From contig WION01000212.1 in the NCBI GenBank assembly GCA_015039365.1, positions 28,417 to 92,416 on the forward strand: a stretch of 64,000 nt of DNA, read 5' to 3'. This document shows, piece after piece, positions 10,437 through 20,515 of this stretch (positions are counted from its first letter, which is position 1; each line of letters begins with the position of its first letter). Both the position numbers and the translations under genes were made by a program. Under the pieces are notes generated by a model. It saw nothing but the letters and a program-made list of their open reading frames with translations. It was not told the origin of the DNA and did no database searches. The DNA comes from Amanita rubescens (Eukaryota > Basidiomycota > Agaricomycetes > Agaricales > Amanitaceae).

Positions 10437-11421
10437 TCACGCAGTCTGGTATTGGTACATAAAGATCCCTGTGGTGGTCGCTTCAGTGCCCTGAACAACT
10501 CACAAACGCAAAAACACGCACCCCACGTTGCATTCTGATTCGACCAAACGTCGAGCTGACAAAAGGGGTTCTCCGCAGCACACGATATCTCAAAAGTTAG
10601 GTGGGAACCAGAAGCGCAGGCCAGGGGCTCCGATTCTGTTTCTATCCCACGGGTTCCCCGTAAGAGCGCCACTCGCTTGACGCAACGGGGTCTATTGCCC
10701 CATGACACACGCTCTAGATCTGTGCGCGCAGTGTCCAGCTGACACACATCAAGCGATATATTTGGTGTACTTTCGTCGCCCAGGGAGAAAGGGTGGGGCA
10801 GCGTGGCGTTAAGCCCCGGAAGACGTAGCGTGAGTGTACACTTTTCCATGCCGAAATCCAAGACCCTGTATTGGAGCAATGTGCGAACCTTGCAACGTTA
10901 ATAAATAAGCCCAAGTAACGTAGTTTCCGAAAATCGCTCTTACCGTGCCATTGACTTGCAGGTGACGGTCTGGAGGGGCGAGCGTGCCGAAATCGCTCAA
11001 CCATTGATGGTCGCCTTGCGCAGACACCTTGTCTGGATACGTCTCGTAGACTTGGACCGCGCGTCTCGGCATGTTGATTGTGCGGTTGTAACGGCTCGGT
11101 GTCAATTGTCCAGACTCGTAAAGCTCGTCGAGTCCGACATACGAGCTTCGATATTCGAGGTCGTCCAGGCCTACTTGAGAGAACAATAAACGAGTTATAT
11201 AGGTATATGCTGCAATGTCGACTGCGACGAGCACCACCAAGACCGCAACGGCCACGAATAATAGATTCGATCTTTTTGGGTGAGAATAGCTTCGGTTTTC
11301 AAGTGCATCGACTTGGTTAACGTTAGCCGGTAGAAGACGTGGACAAAATTGACGTACTTTCGTCTTCGTTGGAATTCGACTGGTCTAGCAAGTGACTAAT
11401 TTCTTCTTGGGAGTCCCACAT
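10437..11421 (-). CDS. Single-pass membrane protein, possible But2-like C-terminal domain
   Basis: Four exons (11421-11358, 11311-10944, 10888-10522, 10468-10437) join in frame to 276 aa; introns are 46, 55 and 53 nt, all GT-AG. An acidic cytoplasmic N-terminus precedes one TM segment (LLFVAVAVLVVLVAVDIAAYTY), so the bulk is likely lumenal or extracellular. The ectodomain begins YRSSYVGLDELYESG, continues WLSDFGTLAPPDRHLQV, RVLDFGMEKCTLTLRLP and CALDVWS-like CQLDVWSNQNATWG, and ends MYQYQTA. I know this as a conserved Agaricomycete family, sometimes annotated with a But2-type ubiquitin-binding C-terminal domain; that label is uncertain. The last intron was placed so that NATWG joins IFMYQYQTA, the usual family ending. 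It is convergent with precursor 3 and tandem with the GNAT gene. Confidence 0.75.
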
Positions 11422-11723
11422 GATGTTAGTTATGAAGAATGCTACCTTGCGCCGTGCTTAAGAAATAACACAGCATCCTGGGTATGAATCTGTATGAATG
11501 AGGCGATGTTCGATGTCAAGGTGCGGCTAAACCATGAATGGAAACCGGTGATTACGTTATGAGTGTCGGACTCGTACGTCAATTTATTGGTCTGACTACG
11601 GGAGACTAGTGATTACGATGACAACAGACTCGGCAAGTTCCATCTCCGGTACCTCGATTCACGGAAGCTCAAAGATGGAAGCACGGAACACATATATCTT
11701 CTAGCATGCAATCTACATAATTT

Positions 11724-12727
11724 TCAAGGCGAAGGTGGAGTCAGAGCAAATACATAAAGAGGCCATTCCCCCCATGGAGATGGAATTATTATATGACCCT
11801 TTTGGTCAAACCCATAACTCTTATAAAAGGGGACCTTAAACAAAATTTAACCAGTACGTACGATACGGACGCGTGTATAACTTACGTTGGCATCCGCGGT
11901 AGTGCTAAGTGCCATGGTGGCGCCGCTGGCGGCGGCCTGATACACCTTAACCGACTGTCAAAGTAAAAAAAGGACAATTACCTTTTCTCGGACGAGATCA
12001 ATGAGCGTCTTGCAGATCCGTTTACGTTGGTAATCGCGCCGAACCATAGCCATATGCAACCACCATGAGTCAATTTTACCCTAGTAATAATTTCACCGTT
12101 GAGTCACTCTTTGCTGGAGGTCAGGGCTGCACGTACTGTAGGTCCCAGAAGCTCATTAACGAAGGTCGGAAACCTGGCCATGTACTATCATATTTGTTAA
12201 ACATGTCAGCTCATAGATGCGCCGGTAAAAACATACAGTTTTCTTGTAAAAGTCTTTACCGATTTCTGGTAACTTGGTCATAAAGTCATTCAAACCTAAT
12301 GCGCGCTGTTCCGGCCTAACATACAGCTAAGTGATATCGATCAAAAAAAGGTATGCTCGCGACTGACGTGCTAAACATTTCCTGACCTGGGGGCATCCAC
12401 ATTGTGAAGCCGACAATTTCCCCCTTGTCATTAGTTGCGGTGTAATATTCACCGGCCGCGAATATCCCAGCTTTCAGCATCGCTCTCGCCAATTCCGGGA
12501 TCAAGGCGGCTTCACCGCCCGAAAGGCTCAGTGCAGCCATGTCTTGAGTTTGAGTTGTTATTGAGCAGCACACAAAAAAAGTGACAATTACTATCAGCCA
12601 TCAAATCCGCAAAAAGCGCTACTGATTCTTCGATTTCCTCATCTGCACACGCAGTTTAGATGATCACGACCGACATGAACTCAGACGTACTCGTTGGATT
12701 AGGAACATGCTGGTAAGTGAGAGTCAT
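11724..12727 (-). CDS. GNAT-family N-acetyltransferase
   Basis: Eight exons (12727-12691, 12642-12592, 12542-12368, 12315-12237, 12184-12137, 12080-11982, 11945-11886, 11834-11724) join in frame to 219 aa. Introns are GT-AG; the sixth is only 36 nt. Landmarks are ESVALFADLMA, YYTATNDKGEIVGFTMWMPPGQ (the GNAT beta-strand and W-GPG-like region), RALGLNDFMTKLP, WWLHMAMVRRDYQRKR (motif A) and VPFYKSYGFDQKG (motif B, substrate side). The acetyl-CoA loop normally reads Q/R-x-x-G-x-G/A; here it is QRKRIC, so the key glycine is Arg and binding may be weakened. GNATs of this type transfer acetyl from acetyl-CoA to an amine. Its position between UstYa-2 and the precursors makes N-acetylation of the peptide product a reasonable guess, not a demonstrated role. 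Confidence 0.8.
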
Positions 12728-13079
12728 TTCTCGTCGCGGAGGATGTGAGAGCAGCCGCTCAAACTCTTTTTCAACCCACATGCTCGGCACAGCACGCTAT
12801 TCCGAGTTATCAGTTTCATAAGTACCAATTTATAAGGCGATCATCTTTCGATTCGGAGCAGCTAGCTTTGGTACTTCTAACAGATGGGCGGTGACAGGGC
12901 CGAGATCCTATTTAAATTTAGCCGAAACATGCAAGTTACCCTGCGTACTGGAGACCTGTACAGCTTTCGATACTGCAGCCGATGTCATAAGCCCTCCTGA
13001 ATGCACACCAATTATGTACCTATGCACCAAACCGTCAATTAGCAACGTAGTACTCGGCCCACGATAACGCTCAGACGCA
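12728..13079. promoter_or_regulatory. Divergent promoter of GNAT and UstYa-2
   Basis: 352 bp separate the start codons of two divergently transcribed genes. It contains AT-rich words (TATTTAAATTTA near 12908) but no site I can name. Shared regulation is inference from arrangement. Confidence 0.4.
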
Positions 13080-13780
13080 ATGGTGCAACGTACCATAGTC
13101 GGACTCGTCTTCCTATCAGCAGCCTCTCTCTACCTCACCTTCACCCTTATCAACGTCGCAAAGGACATCAGAGCAGTGCTCGACGCTCAACGCATAACGC
13201 ACACCACCAAGCCCATGGACTTATACAGCAAGTCGACCTTCCACCCAACTCCGTATTTTATCCTTCCTAACTCACGTTATTAGCTTTTCTGGGACGCGAC
13301 ATCCCTCGATACCTACCCGCAAAACACAAGCAAGTCAAGATGGTCGTCGAAGAATCCGTGCATTACCCCATCGTCGGGCCCGAAGCTGAGAAAGAATGGT
13401 TATGGACGGCACCATTGGGAGACAACCATGTTCGTCTTGGCCCTGAAAAACGGATGTTTGCCGTGGCCATGTTCCATCAACTGCATTGCCTAAGAGGAAT
13501 TAGAGAGTCGTTGGAAGTTGGATGGGAGCTATTGAGTCGAGCGAGGCAGGGTCATATTCATCATTGCTTCAATTATATTCGGCAGTGGACCTTATGCGAT
13601 GGGGACCTTACGCTGGAACCGGGGGACTTTACTAAGAGAAATTTGACGGTTGAGAGACAGGGAGCGGTCCATACGTGTCGCGACTGGGACCCGGTGTACG
13701 AATACACGGCAGATATATGGAGAGACTGGACAAAGTTTAGAATCGAGCACAATATTCCATATCATCATGATGTGGATTAA
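13080..13780 (+). CDS. UstYa-family (DUF3328) oxidase-like protein 2
   Basis: Exons 13080-13227 and 13284-13780 give 214 aa. The intron starts GC (GCAAGT) and ends AG; only this splice restores the family motif YTFLGRDIPRYLP, so I treat it as a genuine GC-AG intron. An N-terminal TM segment (TIVGLVFLSAASLYLTFTLI) anchors the protein. Both copper-binding motifs are canonical: FHQLHCL (HxxHC) and HIHHCFNYIRQWTLC (HxxHC), followed by the family's GAVHTCRDWDPVYEY. It therefore looks catalytically competent, unlike UstYa-1. It most likely oxidises a secreted or Golgi-processed peptide; the three precursor genes in the same locus are the obvious candidates. Confidence 0.9.
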
Positions 13781-13890
13781 CGTTGTAAATTTAATTTTTA
13801 ATCCACGCGATATCGTACAAAACATTGGCTACTCGTGGCGTAAAATAACAATACACCAAGATGATACAAAATGGACATGAGCATGCCAGC

Positions 13891-14996
13891 CTATTTCCGT
13901 GCAAATGTAATCTGTAAAACTGGTGTCAGCGCAAGACGTTAGCAGAAAGGAGATAAAGACGGACCTTGATCTTGTTCTCCCCATCCAGCTTGTAATTATG
14001 CAAAGCATCCTTCGCCACTGTCGCACTTCCCTCATCAAAGTATTCCACGAATGCAATATCTCTTTTTGTGGGAATAAGCCGAACTTCGTGTAAATTGGGA
14101 TATCTGGACCATCCAGTCAACACCTGAGGGTGAACAACAATAAAACCCAATACGTACTGAGAGAACAACGCCGTAAGCTGCTCTTTCGTAACGCTTTCTG
14201 GGAGATTTTGCAAGAACAAAATCTTGTTTGGCGGGAGATACTCGTCTGGCATCTGGACATTGGGCCGTCTGGGTGCAGGAAGGGCAGAAACACCGTCCAC
14301 TGATGAAAAAAAAAATTTAGAAAAAAATTGCAAGGTATTAGAAACAGACGCACTCGCAGCTGCCATCCGTTTCGCCTTGAATTTCTGTTTTAGTGGGTTC
14401 GTATACCGTGTATTTCCTGGGAACAGAATGTCTCGTCATCTCCGACTGCTAGAAACCCAATAACATACGTTTATGTTCATCCCGTGCTGCCTTGTGCTTA
14501 TCGAACTGTTCCGGATCCAACTTCTTGATGACTGCATCCGACCGCGCCCTTGCGTATGATATTTGCTGGACAAGATGAAAGTCTGAATGTCTCGATCAAA
14601 CATGCAACATGTAACGAAACCCACCATAGGTTTTGAATACAACGGGAACCTCTGCACGTCTTTCAATGCCTTCTGCGCGCTTTCTTTAGAGGAAAAGGAG
14701 ACGAAAGCCTGTCCCCGCATTCTCAAGTTGCTATGCGCGATGACATCGACAACTTCCCCATATGACTTGAACAAGCCTCGAAGCGTTGCTTTCAAAACTG
14801 TGTGCGCGTTAAGAGCACATTCGAAAGCGGAATGCAAGCACAGACCATCAATCTTAATTTTTTCGTTCAAGTTTTGAATGTAAAGGGTTTCGCATGAATA
14901 TTCAGGCTCTGCGGAATCTTCAGGGATTGCAAGAGGTGTTGGCGTCGACAGGATGCCCTGCATTGCATCTGGTTGAGGTGCTGGCGCGTCCGCCAT
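13891..14996 (-). CDS. U1A/U2B''-type snRNP protein with two RRMs
   Basis: Seven exons (14996-14846, 14797-14625, 14565-14469, 14416-14354, 14299-14158, 14103-13965, 13911-13891) join in frame to 261 aa. RRM1 carries ETLYIQNLNEKIKI (RNP2) and LRMRGQAFVSF (RNP1), with LRGLFKSYGEVVDV between them. A basic linker (DEHKRNTRYTNPL, KFKAKRM) follows. RRM2 has KILFLQNLP and RDIAFVEYFDE and ends exactly as family members do with KIKITFARK. This is a spliceosomal protein that binds U1 or U2 snRNA stem loops. Sequence alone does not separate U1A from U2B''; in fungi one gene may serve both roles. It is convergent with UstYa-2 (110 bp apart) and marks the edge of the accessory locus. Confidence 0.92.
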
Positions 14997-15174
14997 CGTG
15001 TGGTCAAAAGAAGCAGATACGTTTGTTTGTATCTATTTACAGAGTACTACAGATTAACTCGGATTTCAACTCATCATCACTATTTCGCTCCGAATCTGGG
15101 AGTTTGCTGTGAATTCGGAAGGACTTTGATACTATTACAATACTTGTGGCTGCATTGGTTCCTTCGTCTCTCCG

Positions 15175-16388
15175 TTATCTGTGCGGTCCGATGGCAAACG
15201 CGACGACGTTTGTCGACGATTTCGTCCTTCTTCCAGGACGCGGCGGTATCGGTGGTGGTGATCCGGGTACAGAATTCTGCGCCCCGCCAGTTTGTCGCGA
15301 TGCTTCCCCAAGAGGCATTGCCGATTTCGCCTTTTTCAAAGGGCGCCGACTTGGAATTTCTGGTTTTTTCGATGGAGATGCGAGGTTCTCCCCTCCTTTG
15401 AGATTCTCTTGCGACGGCAGTGGTTGCGATTCTTGATTCGACGATCCCGACAATGGTTGACCCATTCTCAGCAATGGAGCCGATTGCAGCCTTTCAGGCT
15501 TTAGGGGTCGCGGCGGCGGTCTAACCTTTACTGCGGCGCGGCTCCCTGACGCAGCCGACATGGACGTTAACGATTTCGTCCTTTTATTAGGACGCGGCGG
15601 AATCGATGGCGGTAAACCGAGCGCAGCCCCTGCAGGCTGTTGCGATGTCCCAAGGGACATTTCCGACTTCGCCTTTCTTGGAGGGCGCCGAGTCGGAATT
15701 TTTGGTGTTGGCAATCGAGATACAGGTTTCTCTTCTTGTTGCGTTGGTATCCTGTCTGATGGCGGAAGCGGTGGATGTCGCTTTGGTGGTGGTGGTGGCG
15801 GGGGTGGACGTCTCTTTGGTGGGTTGTCTCGCGGCGGTCGTGTTGGATCTCGCGGCGGTGGCGGCGGTGGCGGTTCCTTCTTTGGGCGAGGTGGTAGTGG
15901 CGGAGGCACCTCATCTCGAAGCGGAGCTGGGCGGGGTGGTAGTGGCGGAGGCACCTCGTCTCGAAGCGGATCTGGACGGTGTGGCCGTGGTGGAAATCCC
16001 TCCTTCTTTTTCGGGGATTGTAGATTTGGGTCGGATGGTGTCAGTGGCAAAGGCTTCCATTTATTGGATTTATTTACCGCCGACGAACCTGGTCCCGGGA
16101 TGGGCACCTGCTGTACAGGTGACGGCTGCGACTTCGATGCTGATGCAGGCTTCTGCGCGGACTTCTTGCCCGGTAGCAAGGATTTAAATGAGTCAAGGAA
16201 CGCAGGTGCACGTCGCACTAGTGAGAAATCCTTGTGATGCCAAAGGTTAGGCCAGCAATCATCGCAACAAAAGCACAACGCACCGAGATAGATAAATCCC
16301 CATCACGATGGGTTTGGTACAACGGAAATGCGAGGGATGATGCGAAAAAGAGCGCGATTAGATGATGTATACGTAGACGCATGGGCAT
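15175..16388 (-). CDS. Secreted proline-rich protein
   Basis: Exon 1 (16388-16284) encodes a 35-residue start with a signal peptide (MRLRIHHLIALFFASSLAFP); a GT-AG intron (16283-16231) leads to exon 2 (16230-15175), total 386 aa. The middle is extremely rich in Pro/Arg/Lys, with runs such as PPLPPRP and KRRPPPPPPPPKRHPP. The C-terminal third contains two related blocks, RRPPRKAKSEMSL...PPSIPPRPNKRTKS and RRPLKKAKSAMPL...PPPIPPRPGRRTKS, an internal duplication. PxxPxR-type SH3 ligands would be expected in a cytosolic protein, so export is surprising and should be tested. A TATA box (GCTATAAAGT) lies just upstream at about 16450. The N-terminus and 5' leader resemble those of the gene at 17533-17845. 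Other-strand Gly-rich frames are mirror images of the Pro codons. Confidence 0.72.
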
Positions 16389-16463
16389 ATATCGTGAGTG
16401 ATGAGGACCAGCCTTCTTGAGATCCATTGTGTCAACGCATGACTTTATAGCATCAATAATCAT

Positions 16464-17532
16464 CTAAGCCCCTGTGGAGATACATCTGAAACATCTTGCA
16501 ATTGCTCGAAACGGTTGTCGTCGCGCTGAATTTTCGGATAAAGAGTGGTGGCAAACTCAGCCGAGTCCCCCGAGCTGAGCTGTATTCTCCGATCGGCTCG
16601 GCTCTAGTTTTGGAGTCGCTGAGTAGTGGTCAATGTGCGCAATGCGCAATGGTATGCTTTCGCGGGTGAACGTTGAACGTTGAACGTTCGTCGGAGGCCT
16701 CGAGCAACGGCGCACAAGTATAAATTAAAACAAACAACGGCATCAATGCGCCCCTCCGATTGGTTCTCTCGTCCTCTTGACATTTAAGTGTATGTTGCGG
16801 TTCACAGCGTGCAGAGGAATGACTCGGACTCTGCTCATGACATCCTGGCTGATTCCTGTGGTGGGTGGCAGCACCTGGACCGGCCAACCTAATCAACGTC
16901 TTATCATTCAACCCCACAAATTATGCCATTGTCCATTTTGACGTGGCTCAGGTTCATTGTCACCGCATACACCCTCCGCTGGCTCAGTAACATTAACGAC
17001 TTCAGAGGTTCAGCCGTCATCTCCGCATCGACCAACACCTATACAGAGAGCATTAATCTTGAAAATTCACGCGCCAATTTTTTACCTGTGATAAACCCAA
17101 ATATTTCAGTCCTCGCATGTGGAGTACCTGGACGTGGATCTAGAGGAGCGGATGAACTCGATTATGATTGTAAATCTTCCAGCCCAATGGCGACAATGCT
17201 ACACTGTACTAATTTTTTTTTTAAAATTCATATGGTTGTGGTGGTCTTCACAAAACGGATGGACACTATCACACTGGCGATATGGAGACGAATAGTTGGC
17301 TCTATGCCAAACCCAATCGACCAATTCGCCCACTCACACCAATACCGTAGCTAAAGCGGTAAAACCAAATTCAAATTACAAAGACGAATGGGTGTACCGT
17401 GCTGTCATAATTATGTGGTTGACAGGAATATACAACTAATGCGTCGAGTCAACATCTCCGAATATATATCGCCCCAGAACTCAGGTCCATTTCTCTCACG
17501 AGTGCGCAGAGGTTCCTCAGCCTTGAGCAGTG
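16464..17532. other. No supported gene
   Basis: Contains a short GTTGAAC-type tandem (16667-16690) and a 143-codon plus-strand open frame (16923-17354) that lacks any domain and whose composition does not look coding. Otherwise nothing. Confidence 0.4.
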
Positions 17533-17845
17533 TCACGACTGCCCTTTTTTTGTGGTGGTTGCTCCTTGCTCCGGGGACTCTTCTTCAGCTTTTCGCTTGC
17601 CCTCGCGGCTTGGCCCGGGCTTGTAGTCTGGTTTAACTTCAACTCCACCCCCTATGTCGAACCTTACTTCTTTTGGTTTCTTACCAGCTTCCTTTCGTAG
17701 GATAAGTCACTTATCCTCAAACACCACGAACCTTCAAGGGGGTGGACACAGCGTCACCTTGGACTCCCCGCGGGTCCAACGGCGCTGCATGCAAGGCACA
17801 TGCAAAAAGCAGAATGATCGGCAAAGTGTAGTGGTGTAGACGCAT
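17533..17845 (-). CDS. Small secreted protein, paralog of the proline-rich gene's N-terminus
   Basis: Exon 1 (17845-17732) and exon 2 (17691-17533) around a 40-nt GT-AG phase-0 intron encode 90 aa. The signal peptide MRLHHYTLPIILLFACALHA and the 5' leader word GCTGGTCCTC match the start of the gene at 16388, including the codons following ATGCGTCTAC. The mature part is different: hydrophilic, Lys/Glu/Gly-rich (EAGKKPKEVRFDIGGGVEVK and a basic end TTTKKGQS). A TATA-like TTATAAAACC lies near 17906. The short intron and small size lower certainty. No function is proposed. Confidence 0.55.
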
Positions 17846-18898
17846 GGCGCAGATAGTAGTATGTGTGAGGACCAGCCTGTTGGAGCTTCATTTACCCATG
17901 CGGGTTTTATAATCCGACGAGAGGTCAGTTGATCGTAACAGATCGTAACCCTACTGTTAGCCGGAAAATAAGGTGATGCGGGTCGTGAAGGAAGGCTAAG
18001 TATCCTGGGCTAGCAAATCTGCAACCTTCTGCAGCCGAAAAGTGGGGTCGTAGACCATGTTATCCCGAAACCCGAGAAGGCAGTACTTACCAAAGTTACA
18101 AAAAAAACGTTCAGACATCATTGTCGGGTAATTCCTTCAAACACGTTCGAAGAGTGATCAAGATAGGTGAATATTCCACCTCCCTGTGGGGTTCAATCTG
18201 CCATTGAAGATGATGCACTACGATCAATTTGCGAGAGGCGGGCAGGTGTTCTTTAGGGTGGTCAGCCGTTATTCAAGAGGAAAAACAAAACAGAAGGGTA
18301 CACATCCGACCATGGCAACAAACGCCAGAAAAAATGTGGCCGGATTGACATCCGTTATTGAAAGTTCAGTATCGCTAGTAATGCATACGTGGACATTAGA
18401 TGATCCGGAAACTGGAAACCAACAATGTCGTTGCTCGAGACGGTTTGTTGATGGCAGTGCTCAGTGTTGGTGACACATCTAACTTTGTGCAGTTTCGAAT
18501 GAGTTTCTAAAAACGTATGTGCCCGTCTTCTGGAACTCGGGCTGAATAACTTCCGCTTCAGACTCTCTATTCGCAAGGGTCAACGTCAAAGGAACGGAGA
18601 TGCTGTACTTGCTACTTAATGATCACATGGATGGACTCGGGCGCTTCGGGCTGTTTTACATGTCGGTGTCGGACTTCAAAACTCGGTTAAACTGGAGGCG
18701 CCAAGCTACTCCAGATCTCAAGCAACTTGGTTACAAGAGGTTACAAGGTTGGCTAACTTGCCATATCGTGATATTGCCACCTAATCGCCGGACTCGACCC
18801 TCGACCCTCAATCCTCTCTCTTTCTATGAAGGCGAAGACCCTCTTCCTTCCTTGAAATTCTCTCTCTGTTCTTAACAGTGAGCTGGCCAACCTCCACG
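17846..18898. other. No supported gene
   Basis: Promoter regions of the divergent genes at 17845 (minus) and 18899 (plus). A 95-codon frame at 18186-18473 has no recognisable features. Confidence 0.4.
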
Positions 18899-20361
18899 AT
18901 GAGGATCTGCCTGGGGTTGCGACTTCTCTTCGCGATGGCCCTTATCACGATGCTATTTTCGGTTGCTCTTTCTCATCAGTACTGCGAGAATCCTCCGACG
19001 TTGGATGACCTAAGAACTTGTTGCGATGCGTACTCCGACGTAACCACGAAAGACAAACAAAGTACGACGGGTTCAGGCTCCACTGGTCTCTCTAGGAGAG
19101 GTGACACCATACGACACGTTCGTGGCTTTTCCTAATTAATATCTTTGCTCGTCAATCGCTCTTATCAATTACCATAGACTATTGGCAAGGTCGCATCTTT
19201 CGTTCGACACCCATTTTCATCGTCGCGGTCCCGGACTCCATCGCCGACCCTTGAACAGCCGCCCCGACAGCACCCTGGAATAATTGTGAAATTAAGAAGA
19301 AAAGGTGAACTATATGCTGCATACATTTTCATCGGGAATCGCCAGCAGCCTGTGGAGGTCATCGTTGATACGGGCAGAACGGATACAGCCATTGTCAAGG
19401 GCCAAACAGGCACATCTATTGTCCTACCCCTTCCCAATTTTTCTCGCAAACCTTCCAATTACCATGGAGTAATACTCGAGGACAACGTGCGTCTGGGCGG
19501 ACTTTTAGTAAAACATCGTTTCTGGAACAAGTCGAAATTATCGATCGAGTTGGGGGATAAGTATGAATCAAATGTGGAGGGGTGAGTATCTCCCCGTTCT
19601 CTTTAACGTTTTGTATAGCAACCCGCCTTTCTCAGTGTTCTTGCCATGGGCCCTAACGAAAACTCTGCAAGCCTCCAAGGGCATTCTTTTCCCCGAAATG
19701 TCCCTCTGAATGTTTTCGCCCTCTGGCTTTCATATTCTATTCATCCTCAACTCCACCTCGGTTGGATCGACGAAGCCGTCTACACTGGCGACATAGAATA
19801 CCATCAAATTGTCGACCCAGGTGACCTCTGGATGATCGAGGGTGGCCAGATACAGGTTAACGGTAGAATTGTCCTGTCTGGTTTCATGTCTATTATTGAC
19901 AGCGGTACACCTTTCATATATGGCCCTTTGGAGGATGTGGCGATAATTTATGGATCGCTAGGTGGTAAGGTGATAGGGAATCGGTATTACTTCCCGTGCG
20001 ACCGTGTGCGGTCTGTGAGCTTCACATGGGGTACTAATCGACAACGATGGTATATTCCCGATGACATGTAGGTATTTCAAACTAGTGGGAGCAAAATTAA
20101 ACAATGATACGCAGTTTCAAATACAGTCGCTTCACGCGCACAGAAGCCGGATCACATCGATCAGTAACAATGTGCGCTGGTGCAATTCAGTACCACAGTG
20201 GGCTAGGTAAGGGAAAATGGCGGATTGGCACATTGTACGTCCCTATAGATCTTTGAGTAAGGCCAGCGGTGACTCTGTATAGGTTCTTGAGGAGCGTTTA
20301 TACCGTTTTTGATGTACAACATAAGAAAGTCGGGTTTGGGAAGCTCAGAATTGGGCATTGA
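18899..20361 (+). CDS. Degenerate A1-type aspartic peptidase (secreted)
   Basis: Five exons (18899-19117, 19178-19581, 19636-20067, 20115-20234, 20283-20361) join in frame to 417 aa with GT-AG introns. A signal peptide (LLFAMALITMLFSVALS) begins the protein. The pepsin fold is clear from PVEVIVDTGRTD (first Asp), LGWIDEAVYTGDI, GFMSIIDSGTPFIYGP (second Asp), YYFPCDRV and the ending SVYTVFDVQHKKVGFGKL. The first motif is DTGR rather than DTGS/T, and the flap YGDGS present in the paralog at 58977 is missing from a shortened N-lobe. Both catalytic aspartates remain, but activity is doubtful. The frame is intact across all junctions, so it may be a functional non-peptidase or an early-stage decay product. 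Compare 58977-60494. Confidence 0.78.
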
Positions 20362-20515
20362 AAGATGTATTGTAAAAGCAAGACATTACTGATTTGTTGT
20401 AAATTTTGTTTCAAGTTCAACGTATTATATAAGGCGCGCAGTCACGCTACTAGTAATTATCTAATCGAGTCACGGACGCGCCTCGTTCGTGACACCTCCA
20501 AGTCGACTTTCGAGT

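Noticed and set aside
15560..16237. Plus-strand glycine-rich 225-codon frame
   Set aside because: It is the reverse complement of the poly-proline coding region; the minus strand has signal peptide, intron and paralog support.
16923..17354. 143-codon plus-strand frame
   Set aside because: No domain, no splice support, composition not coding-like.
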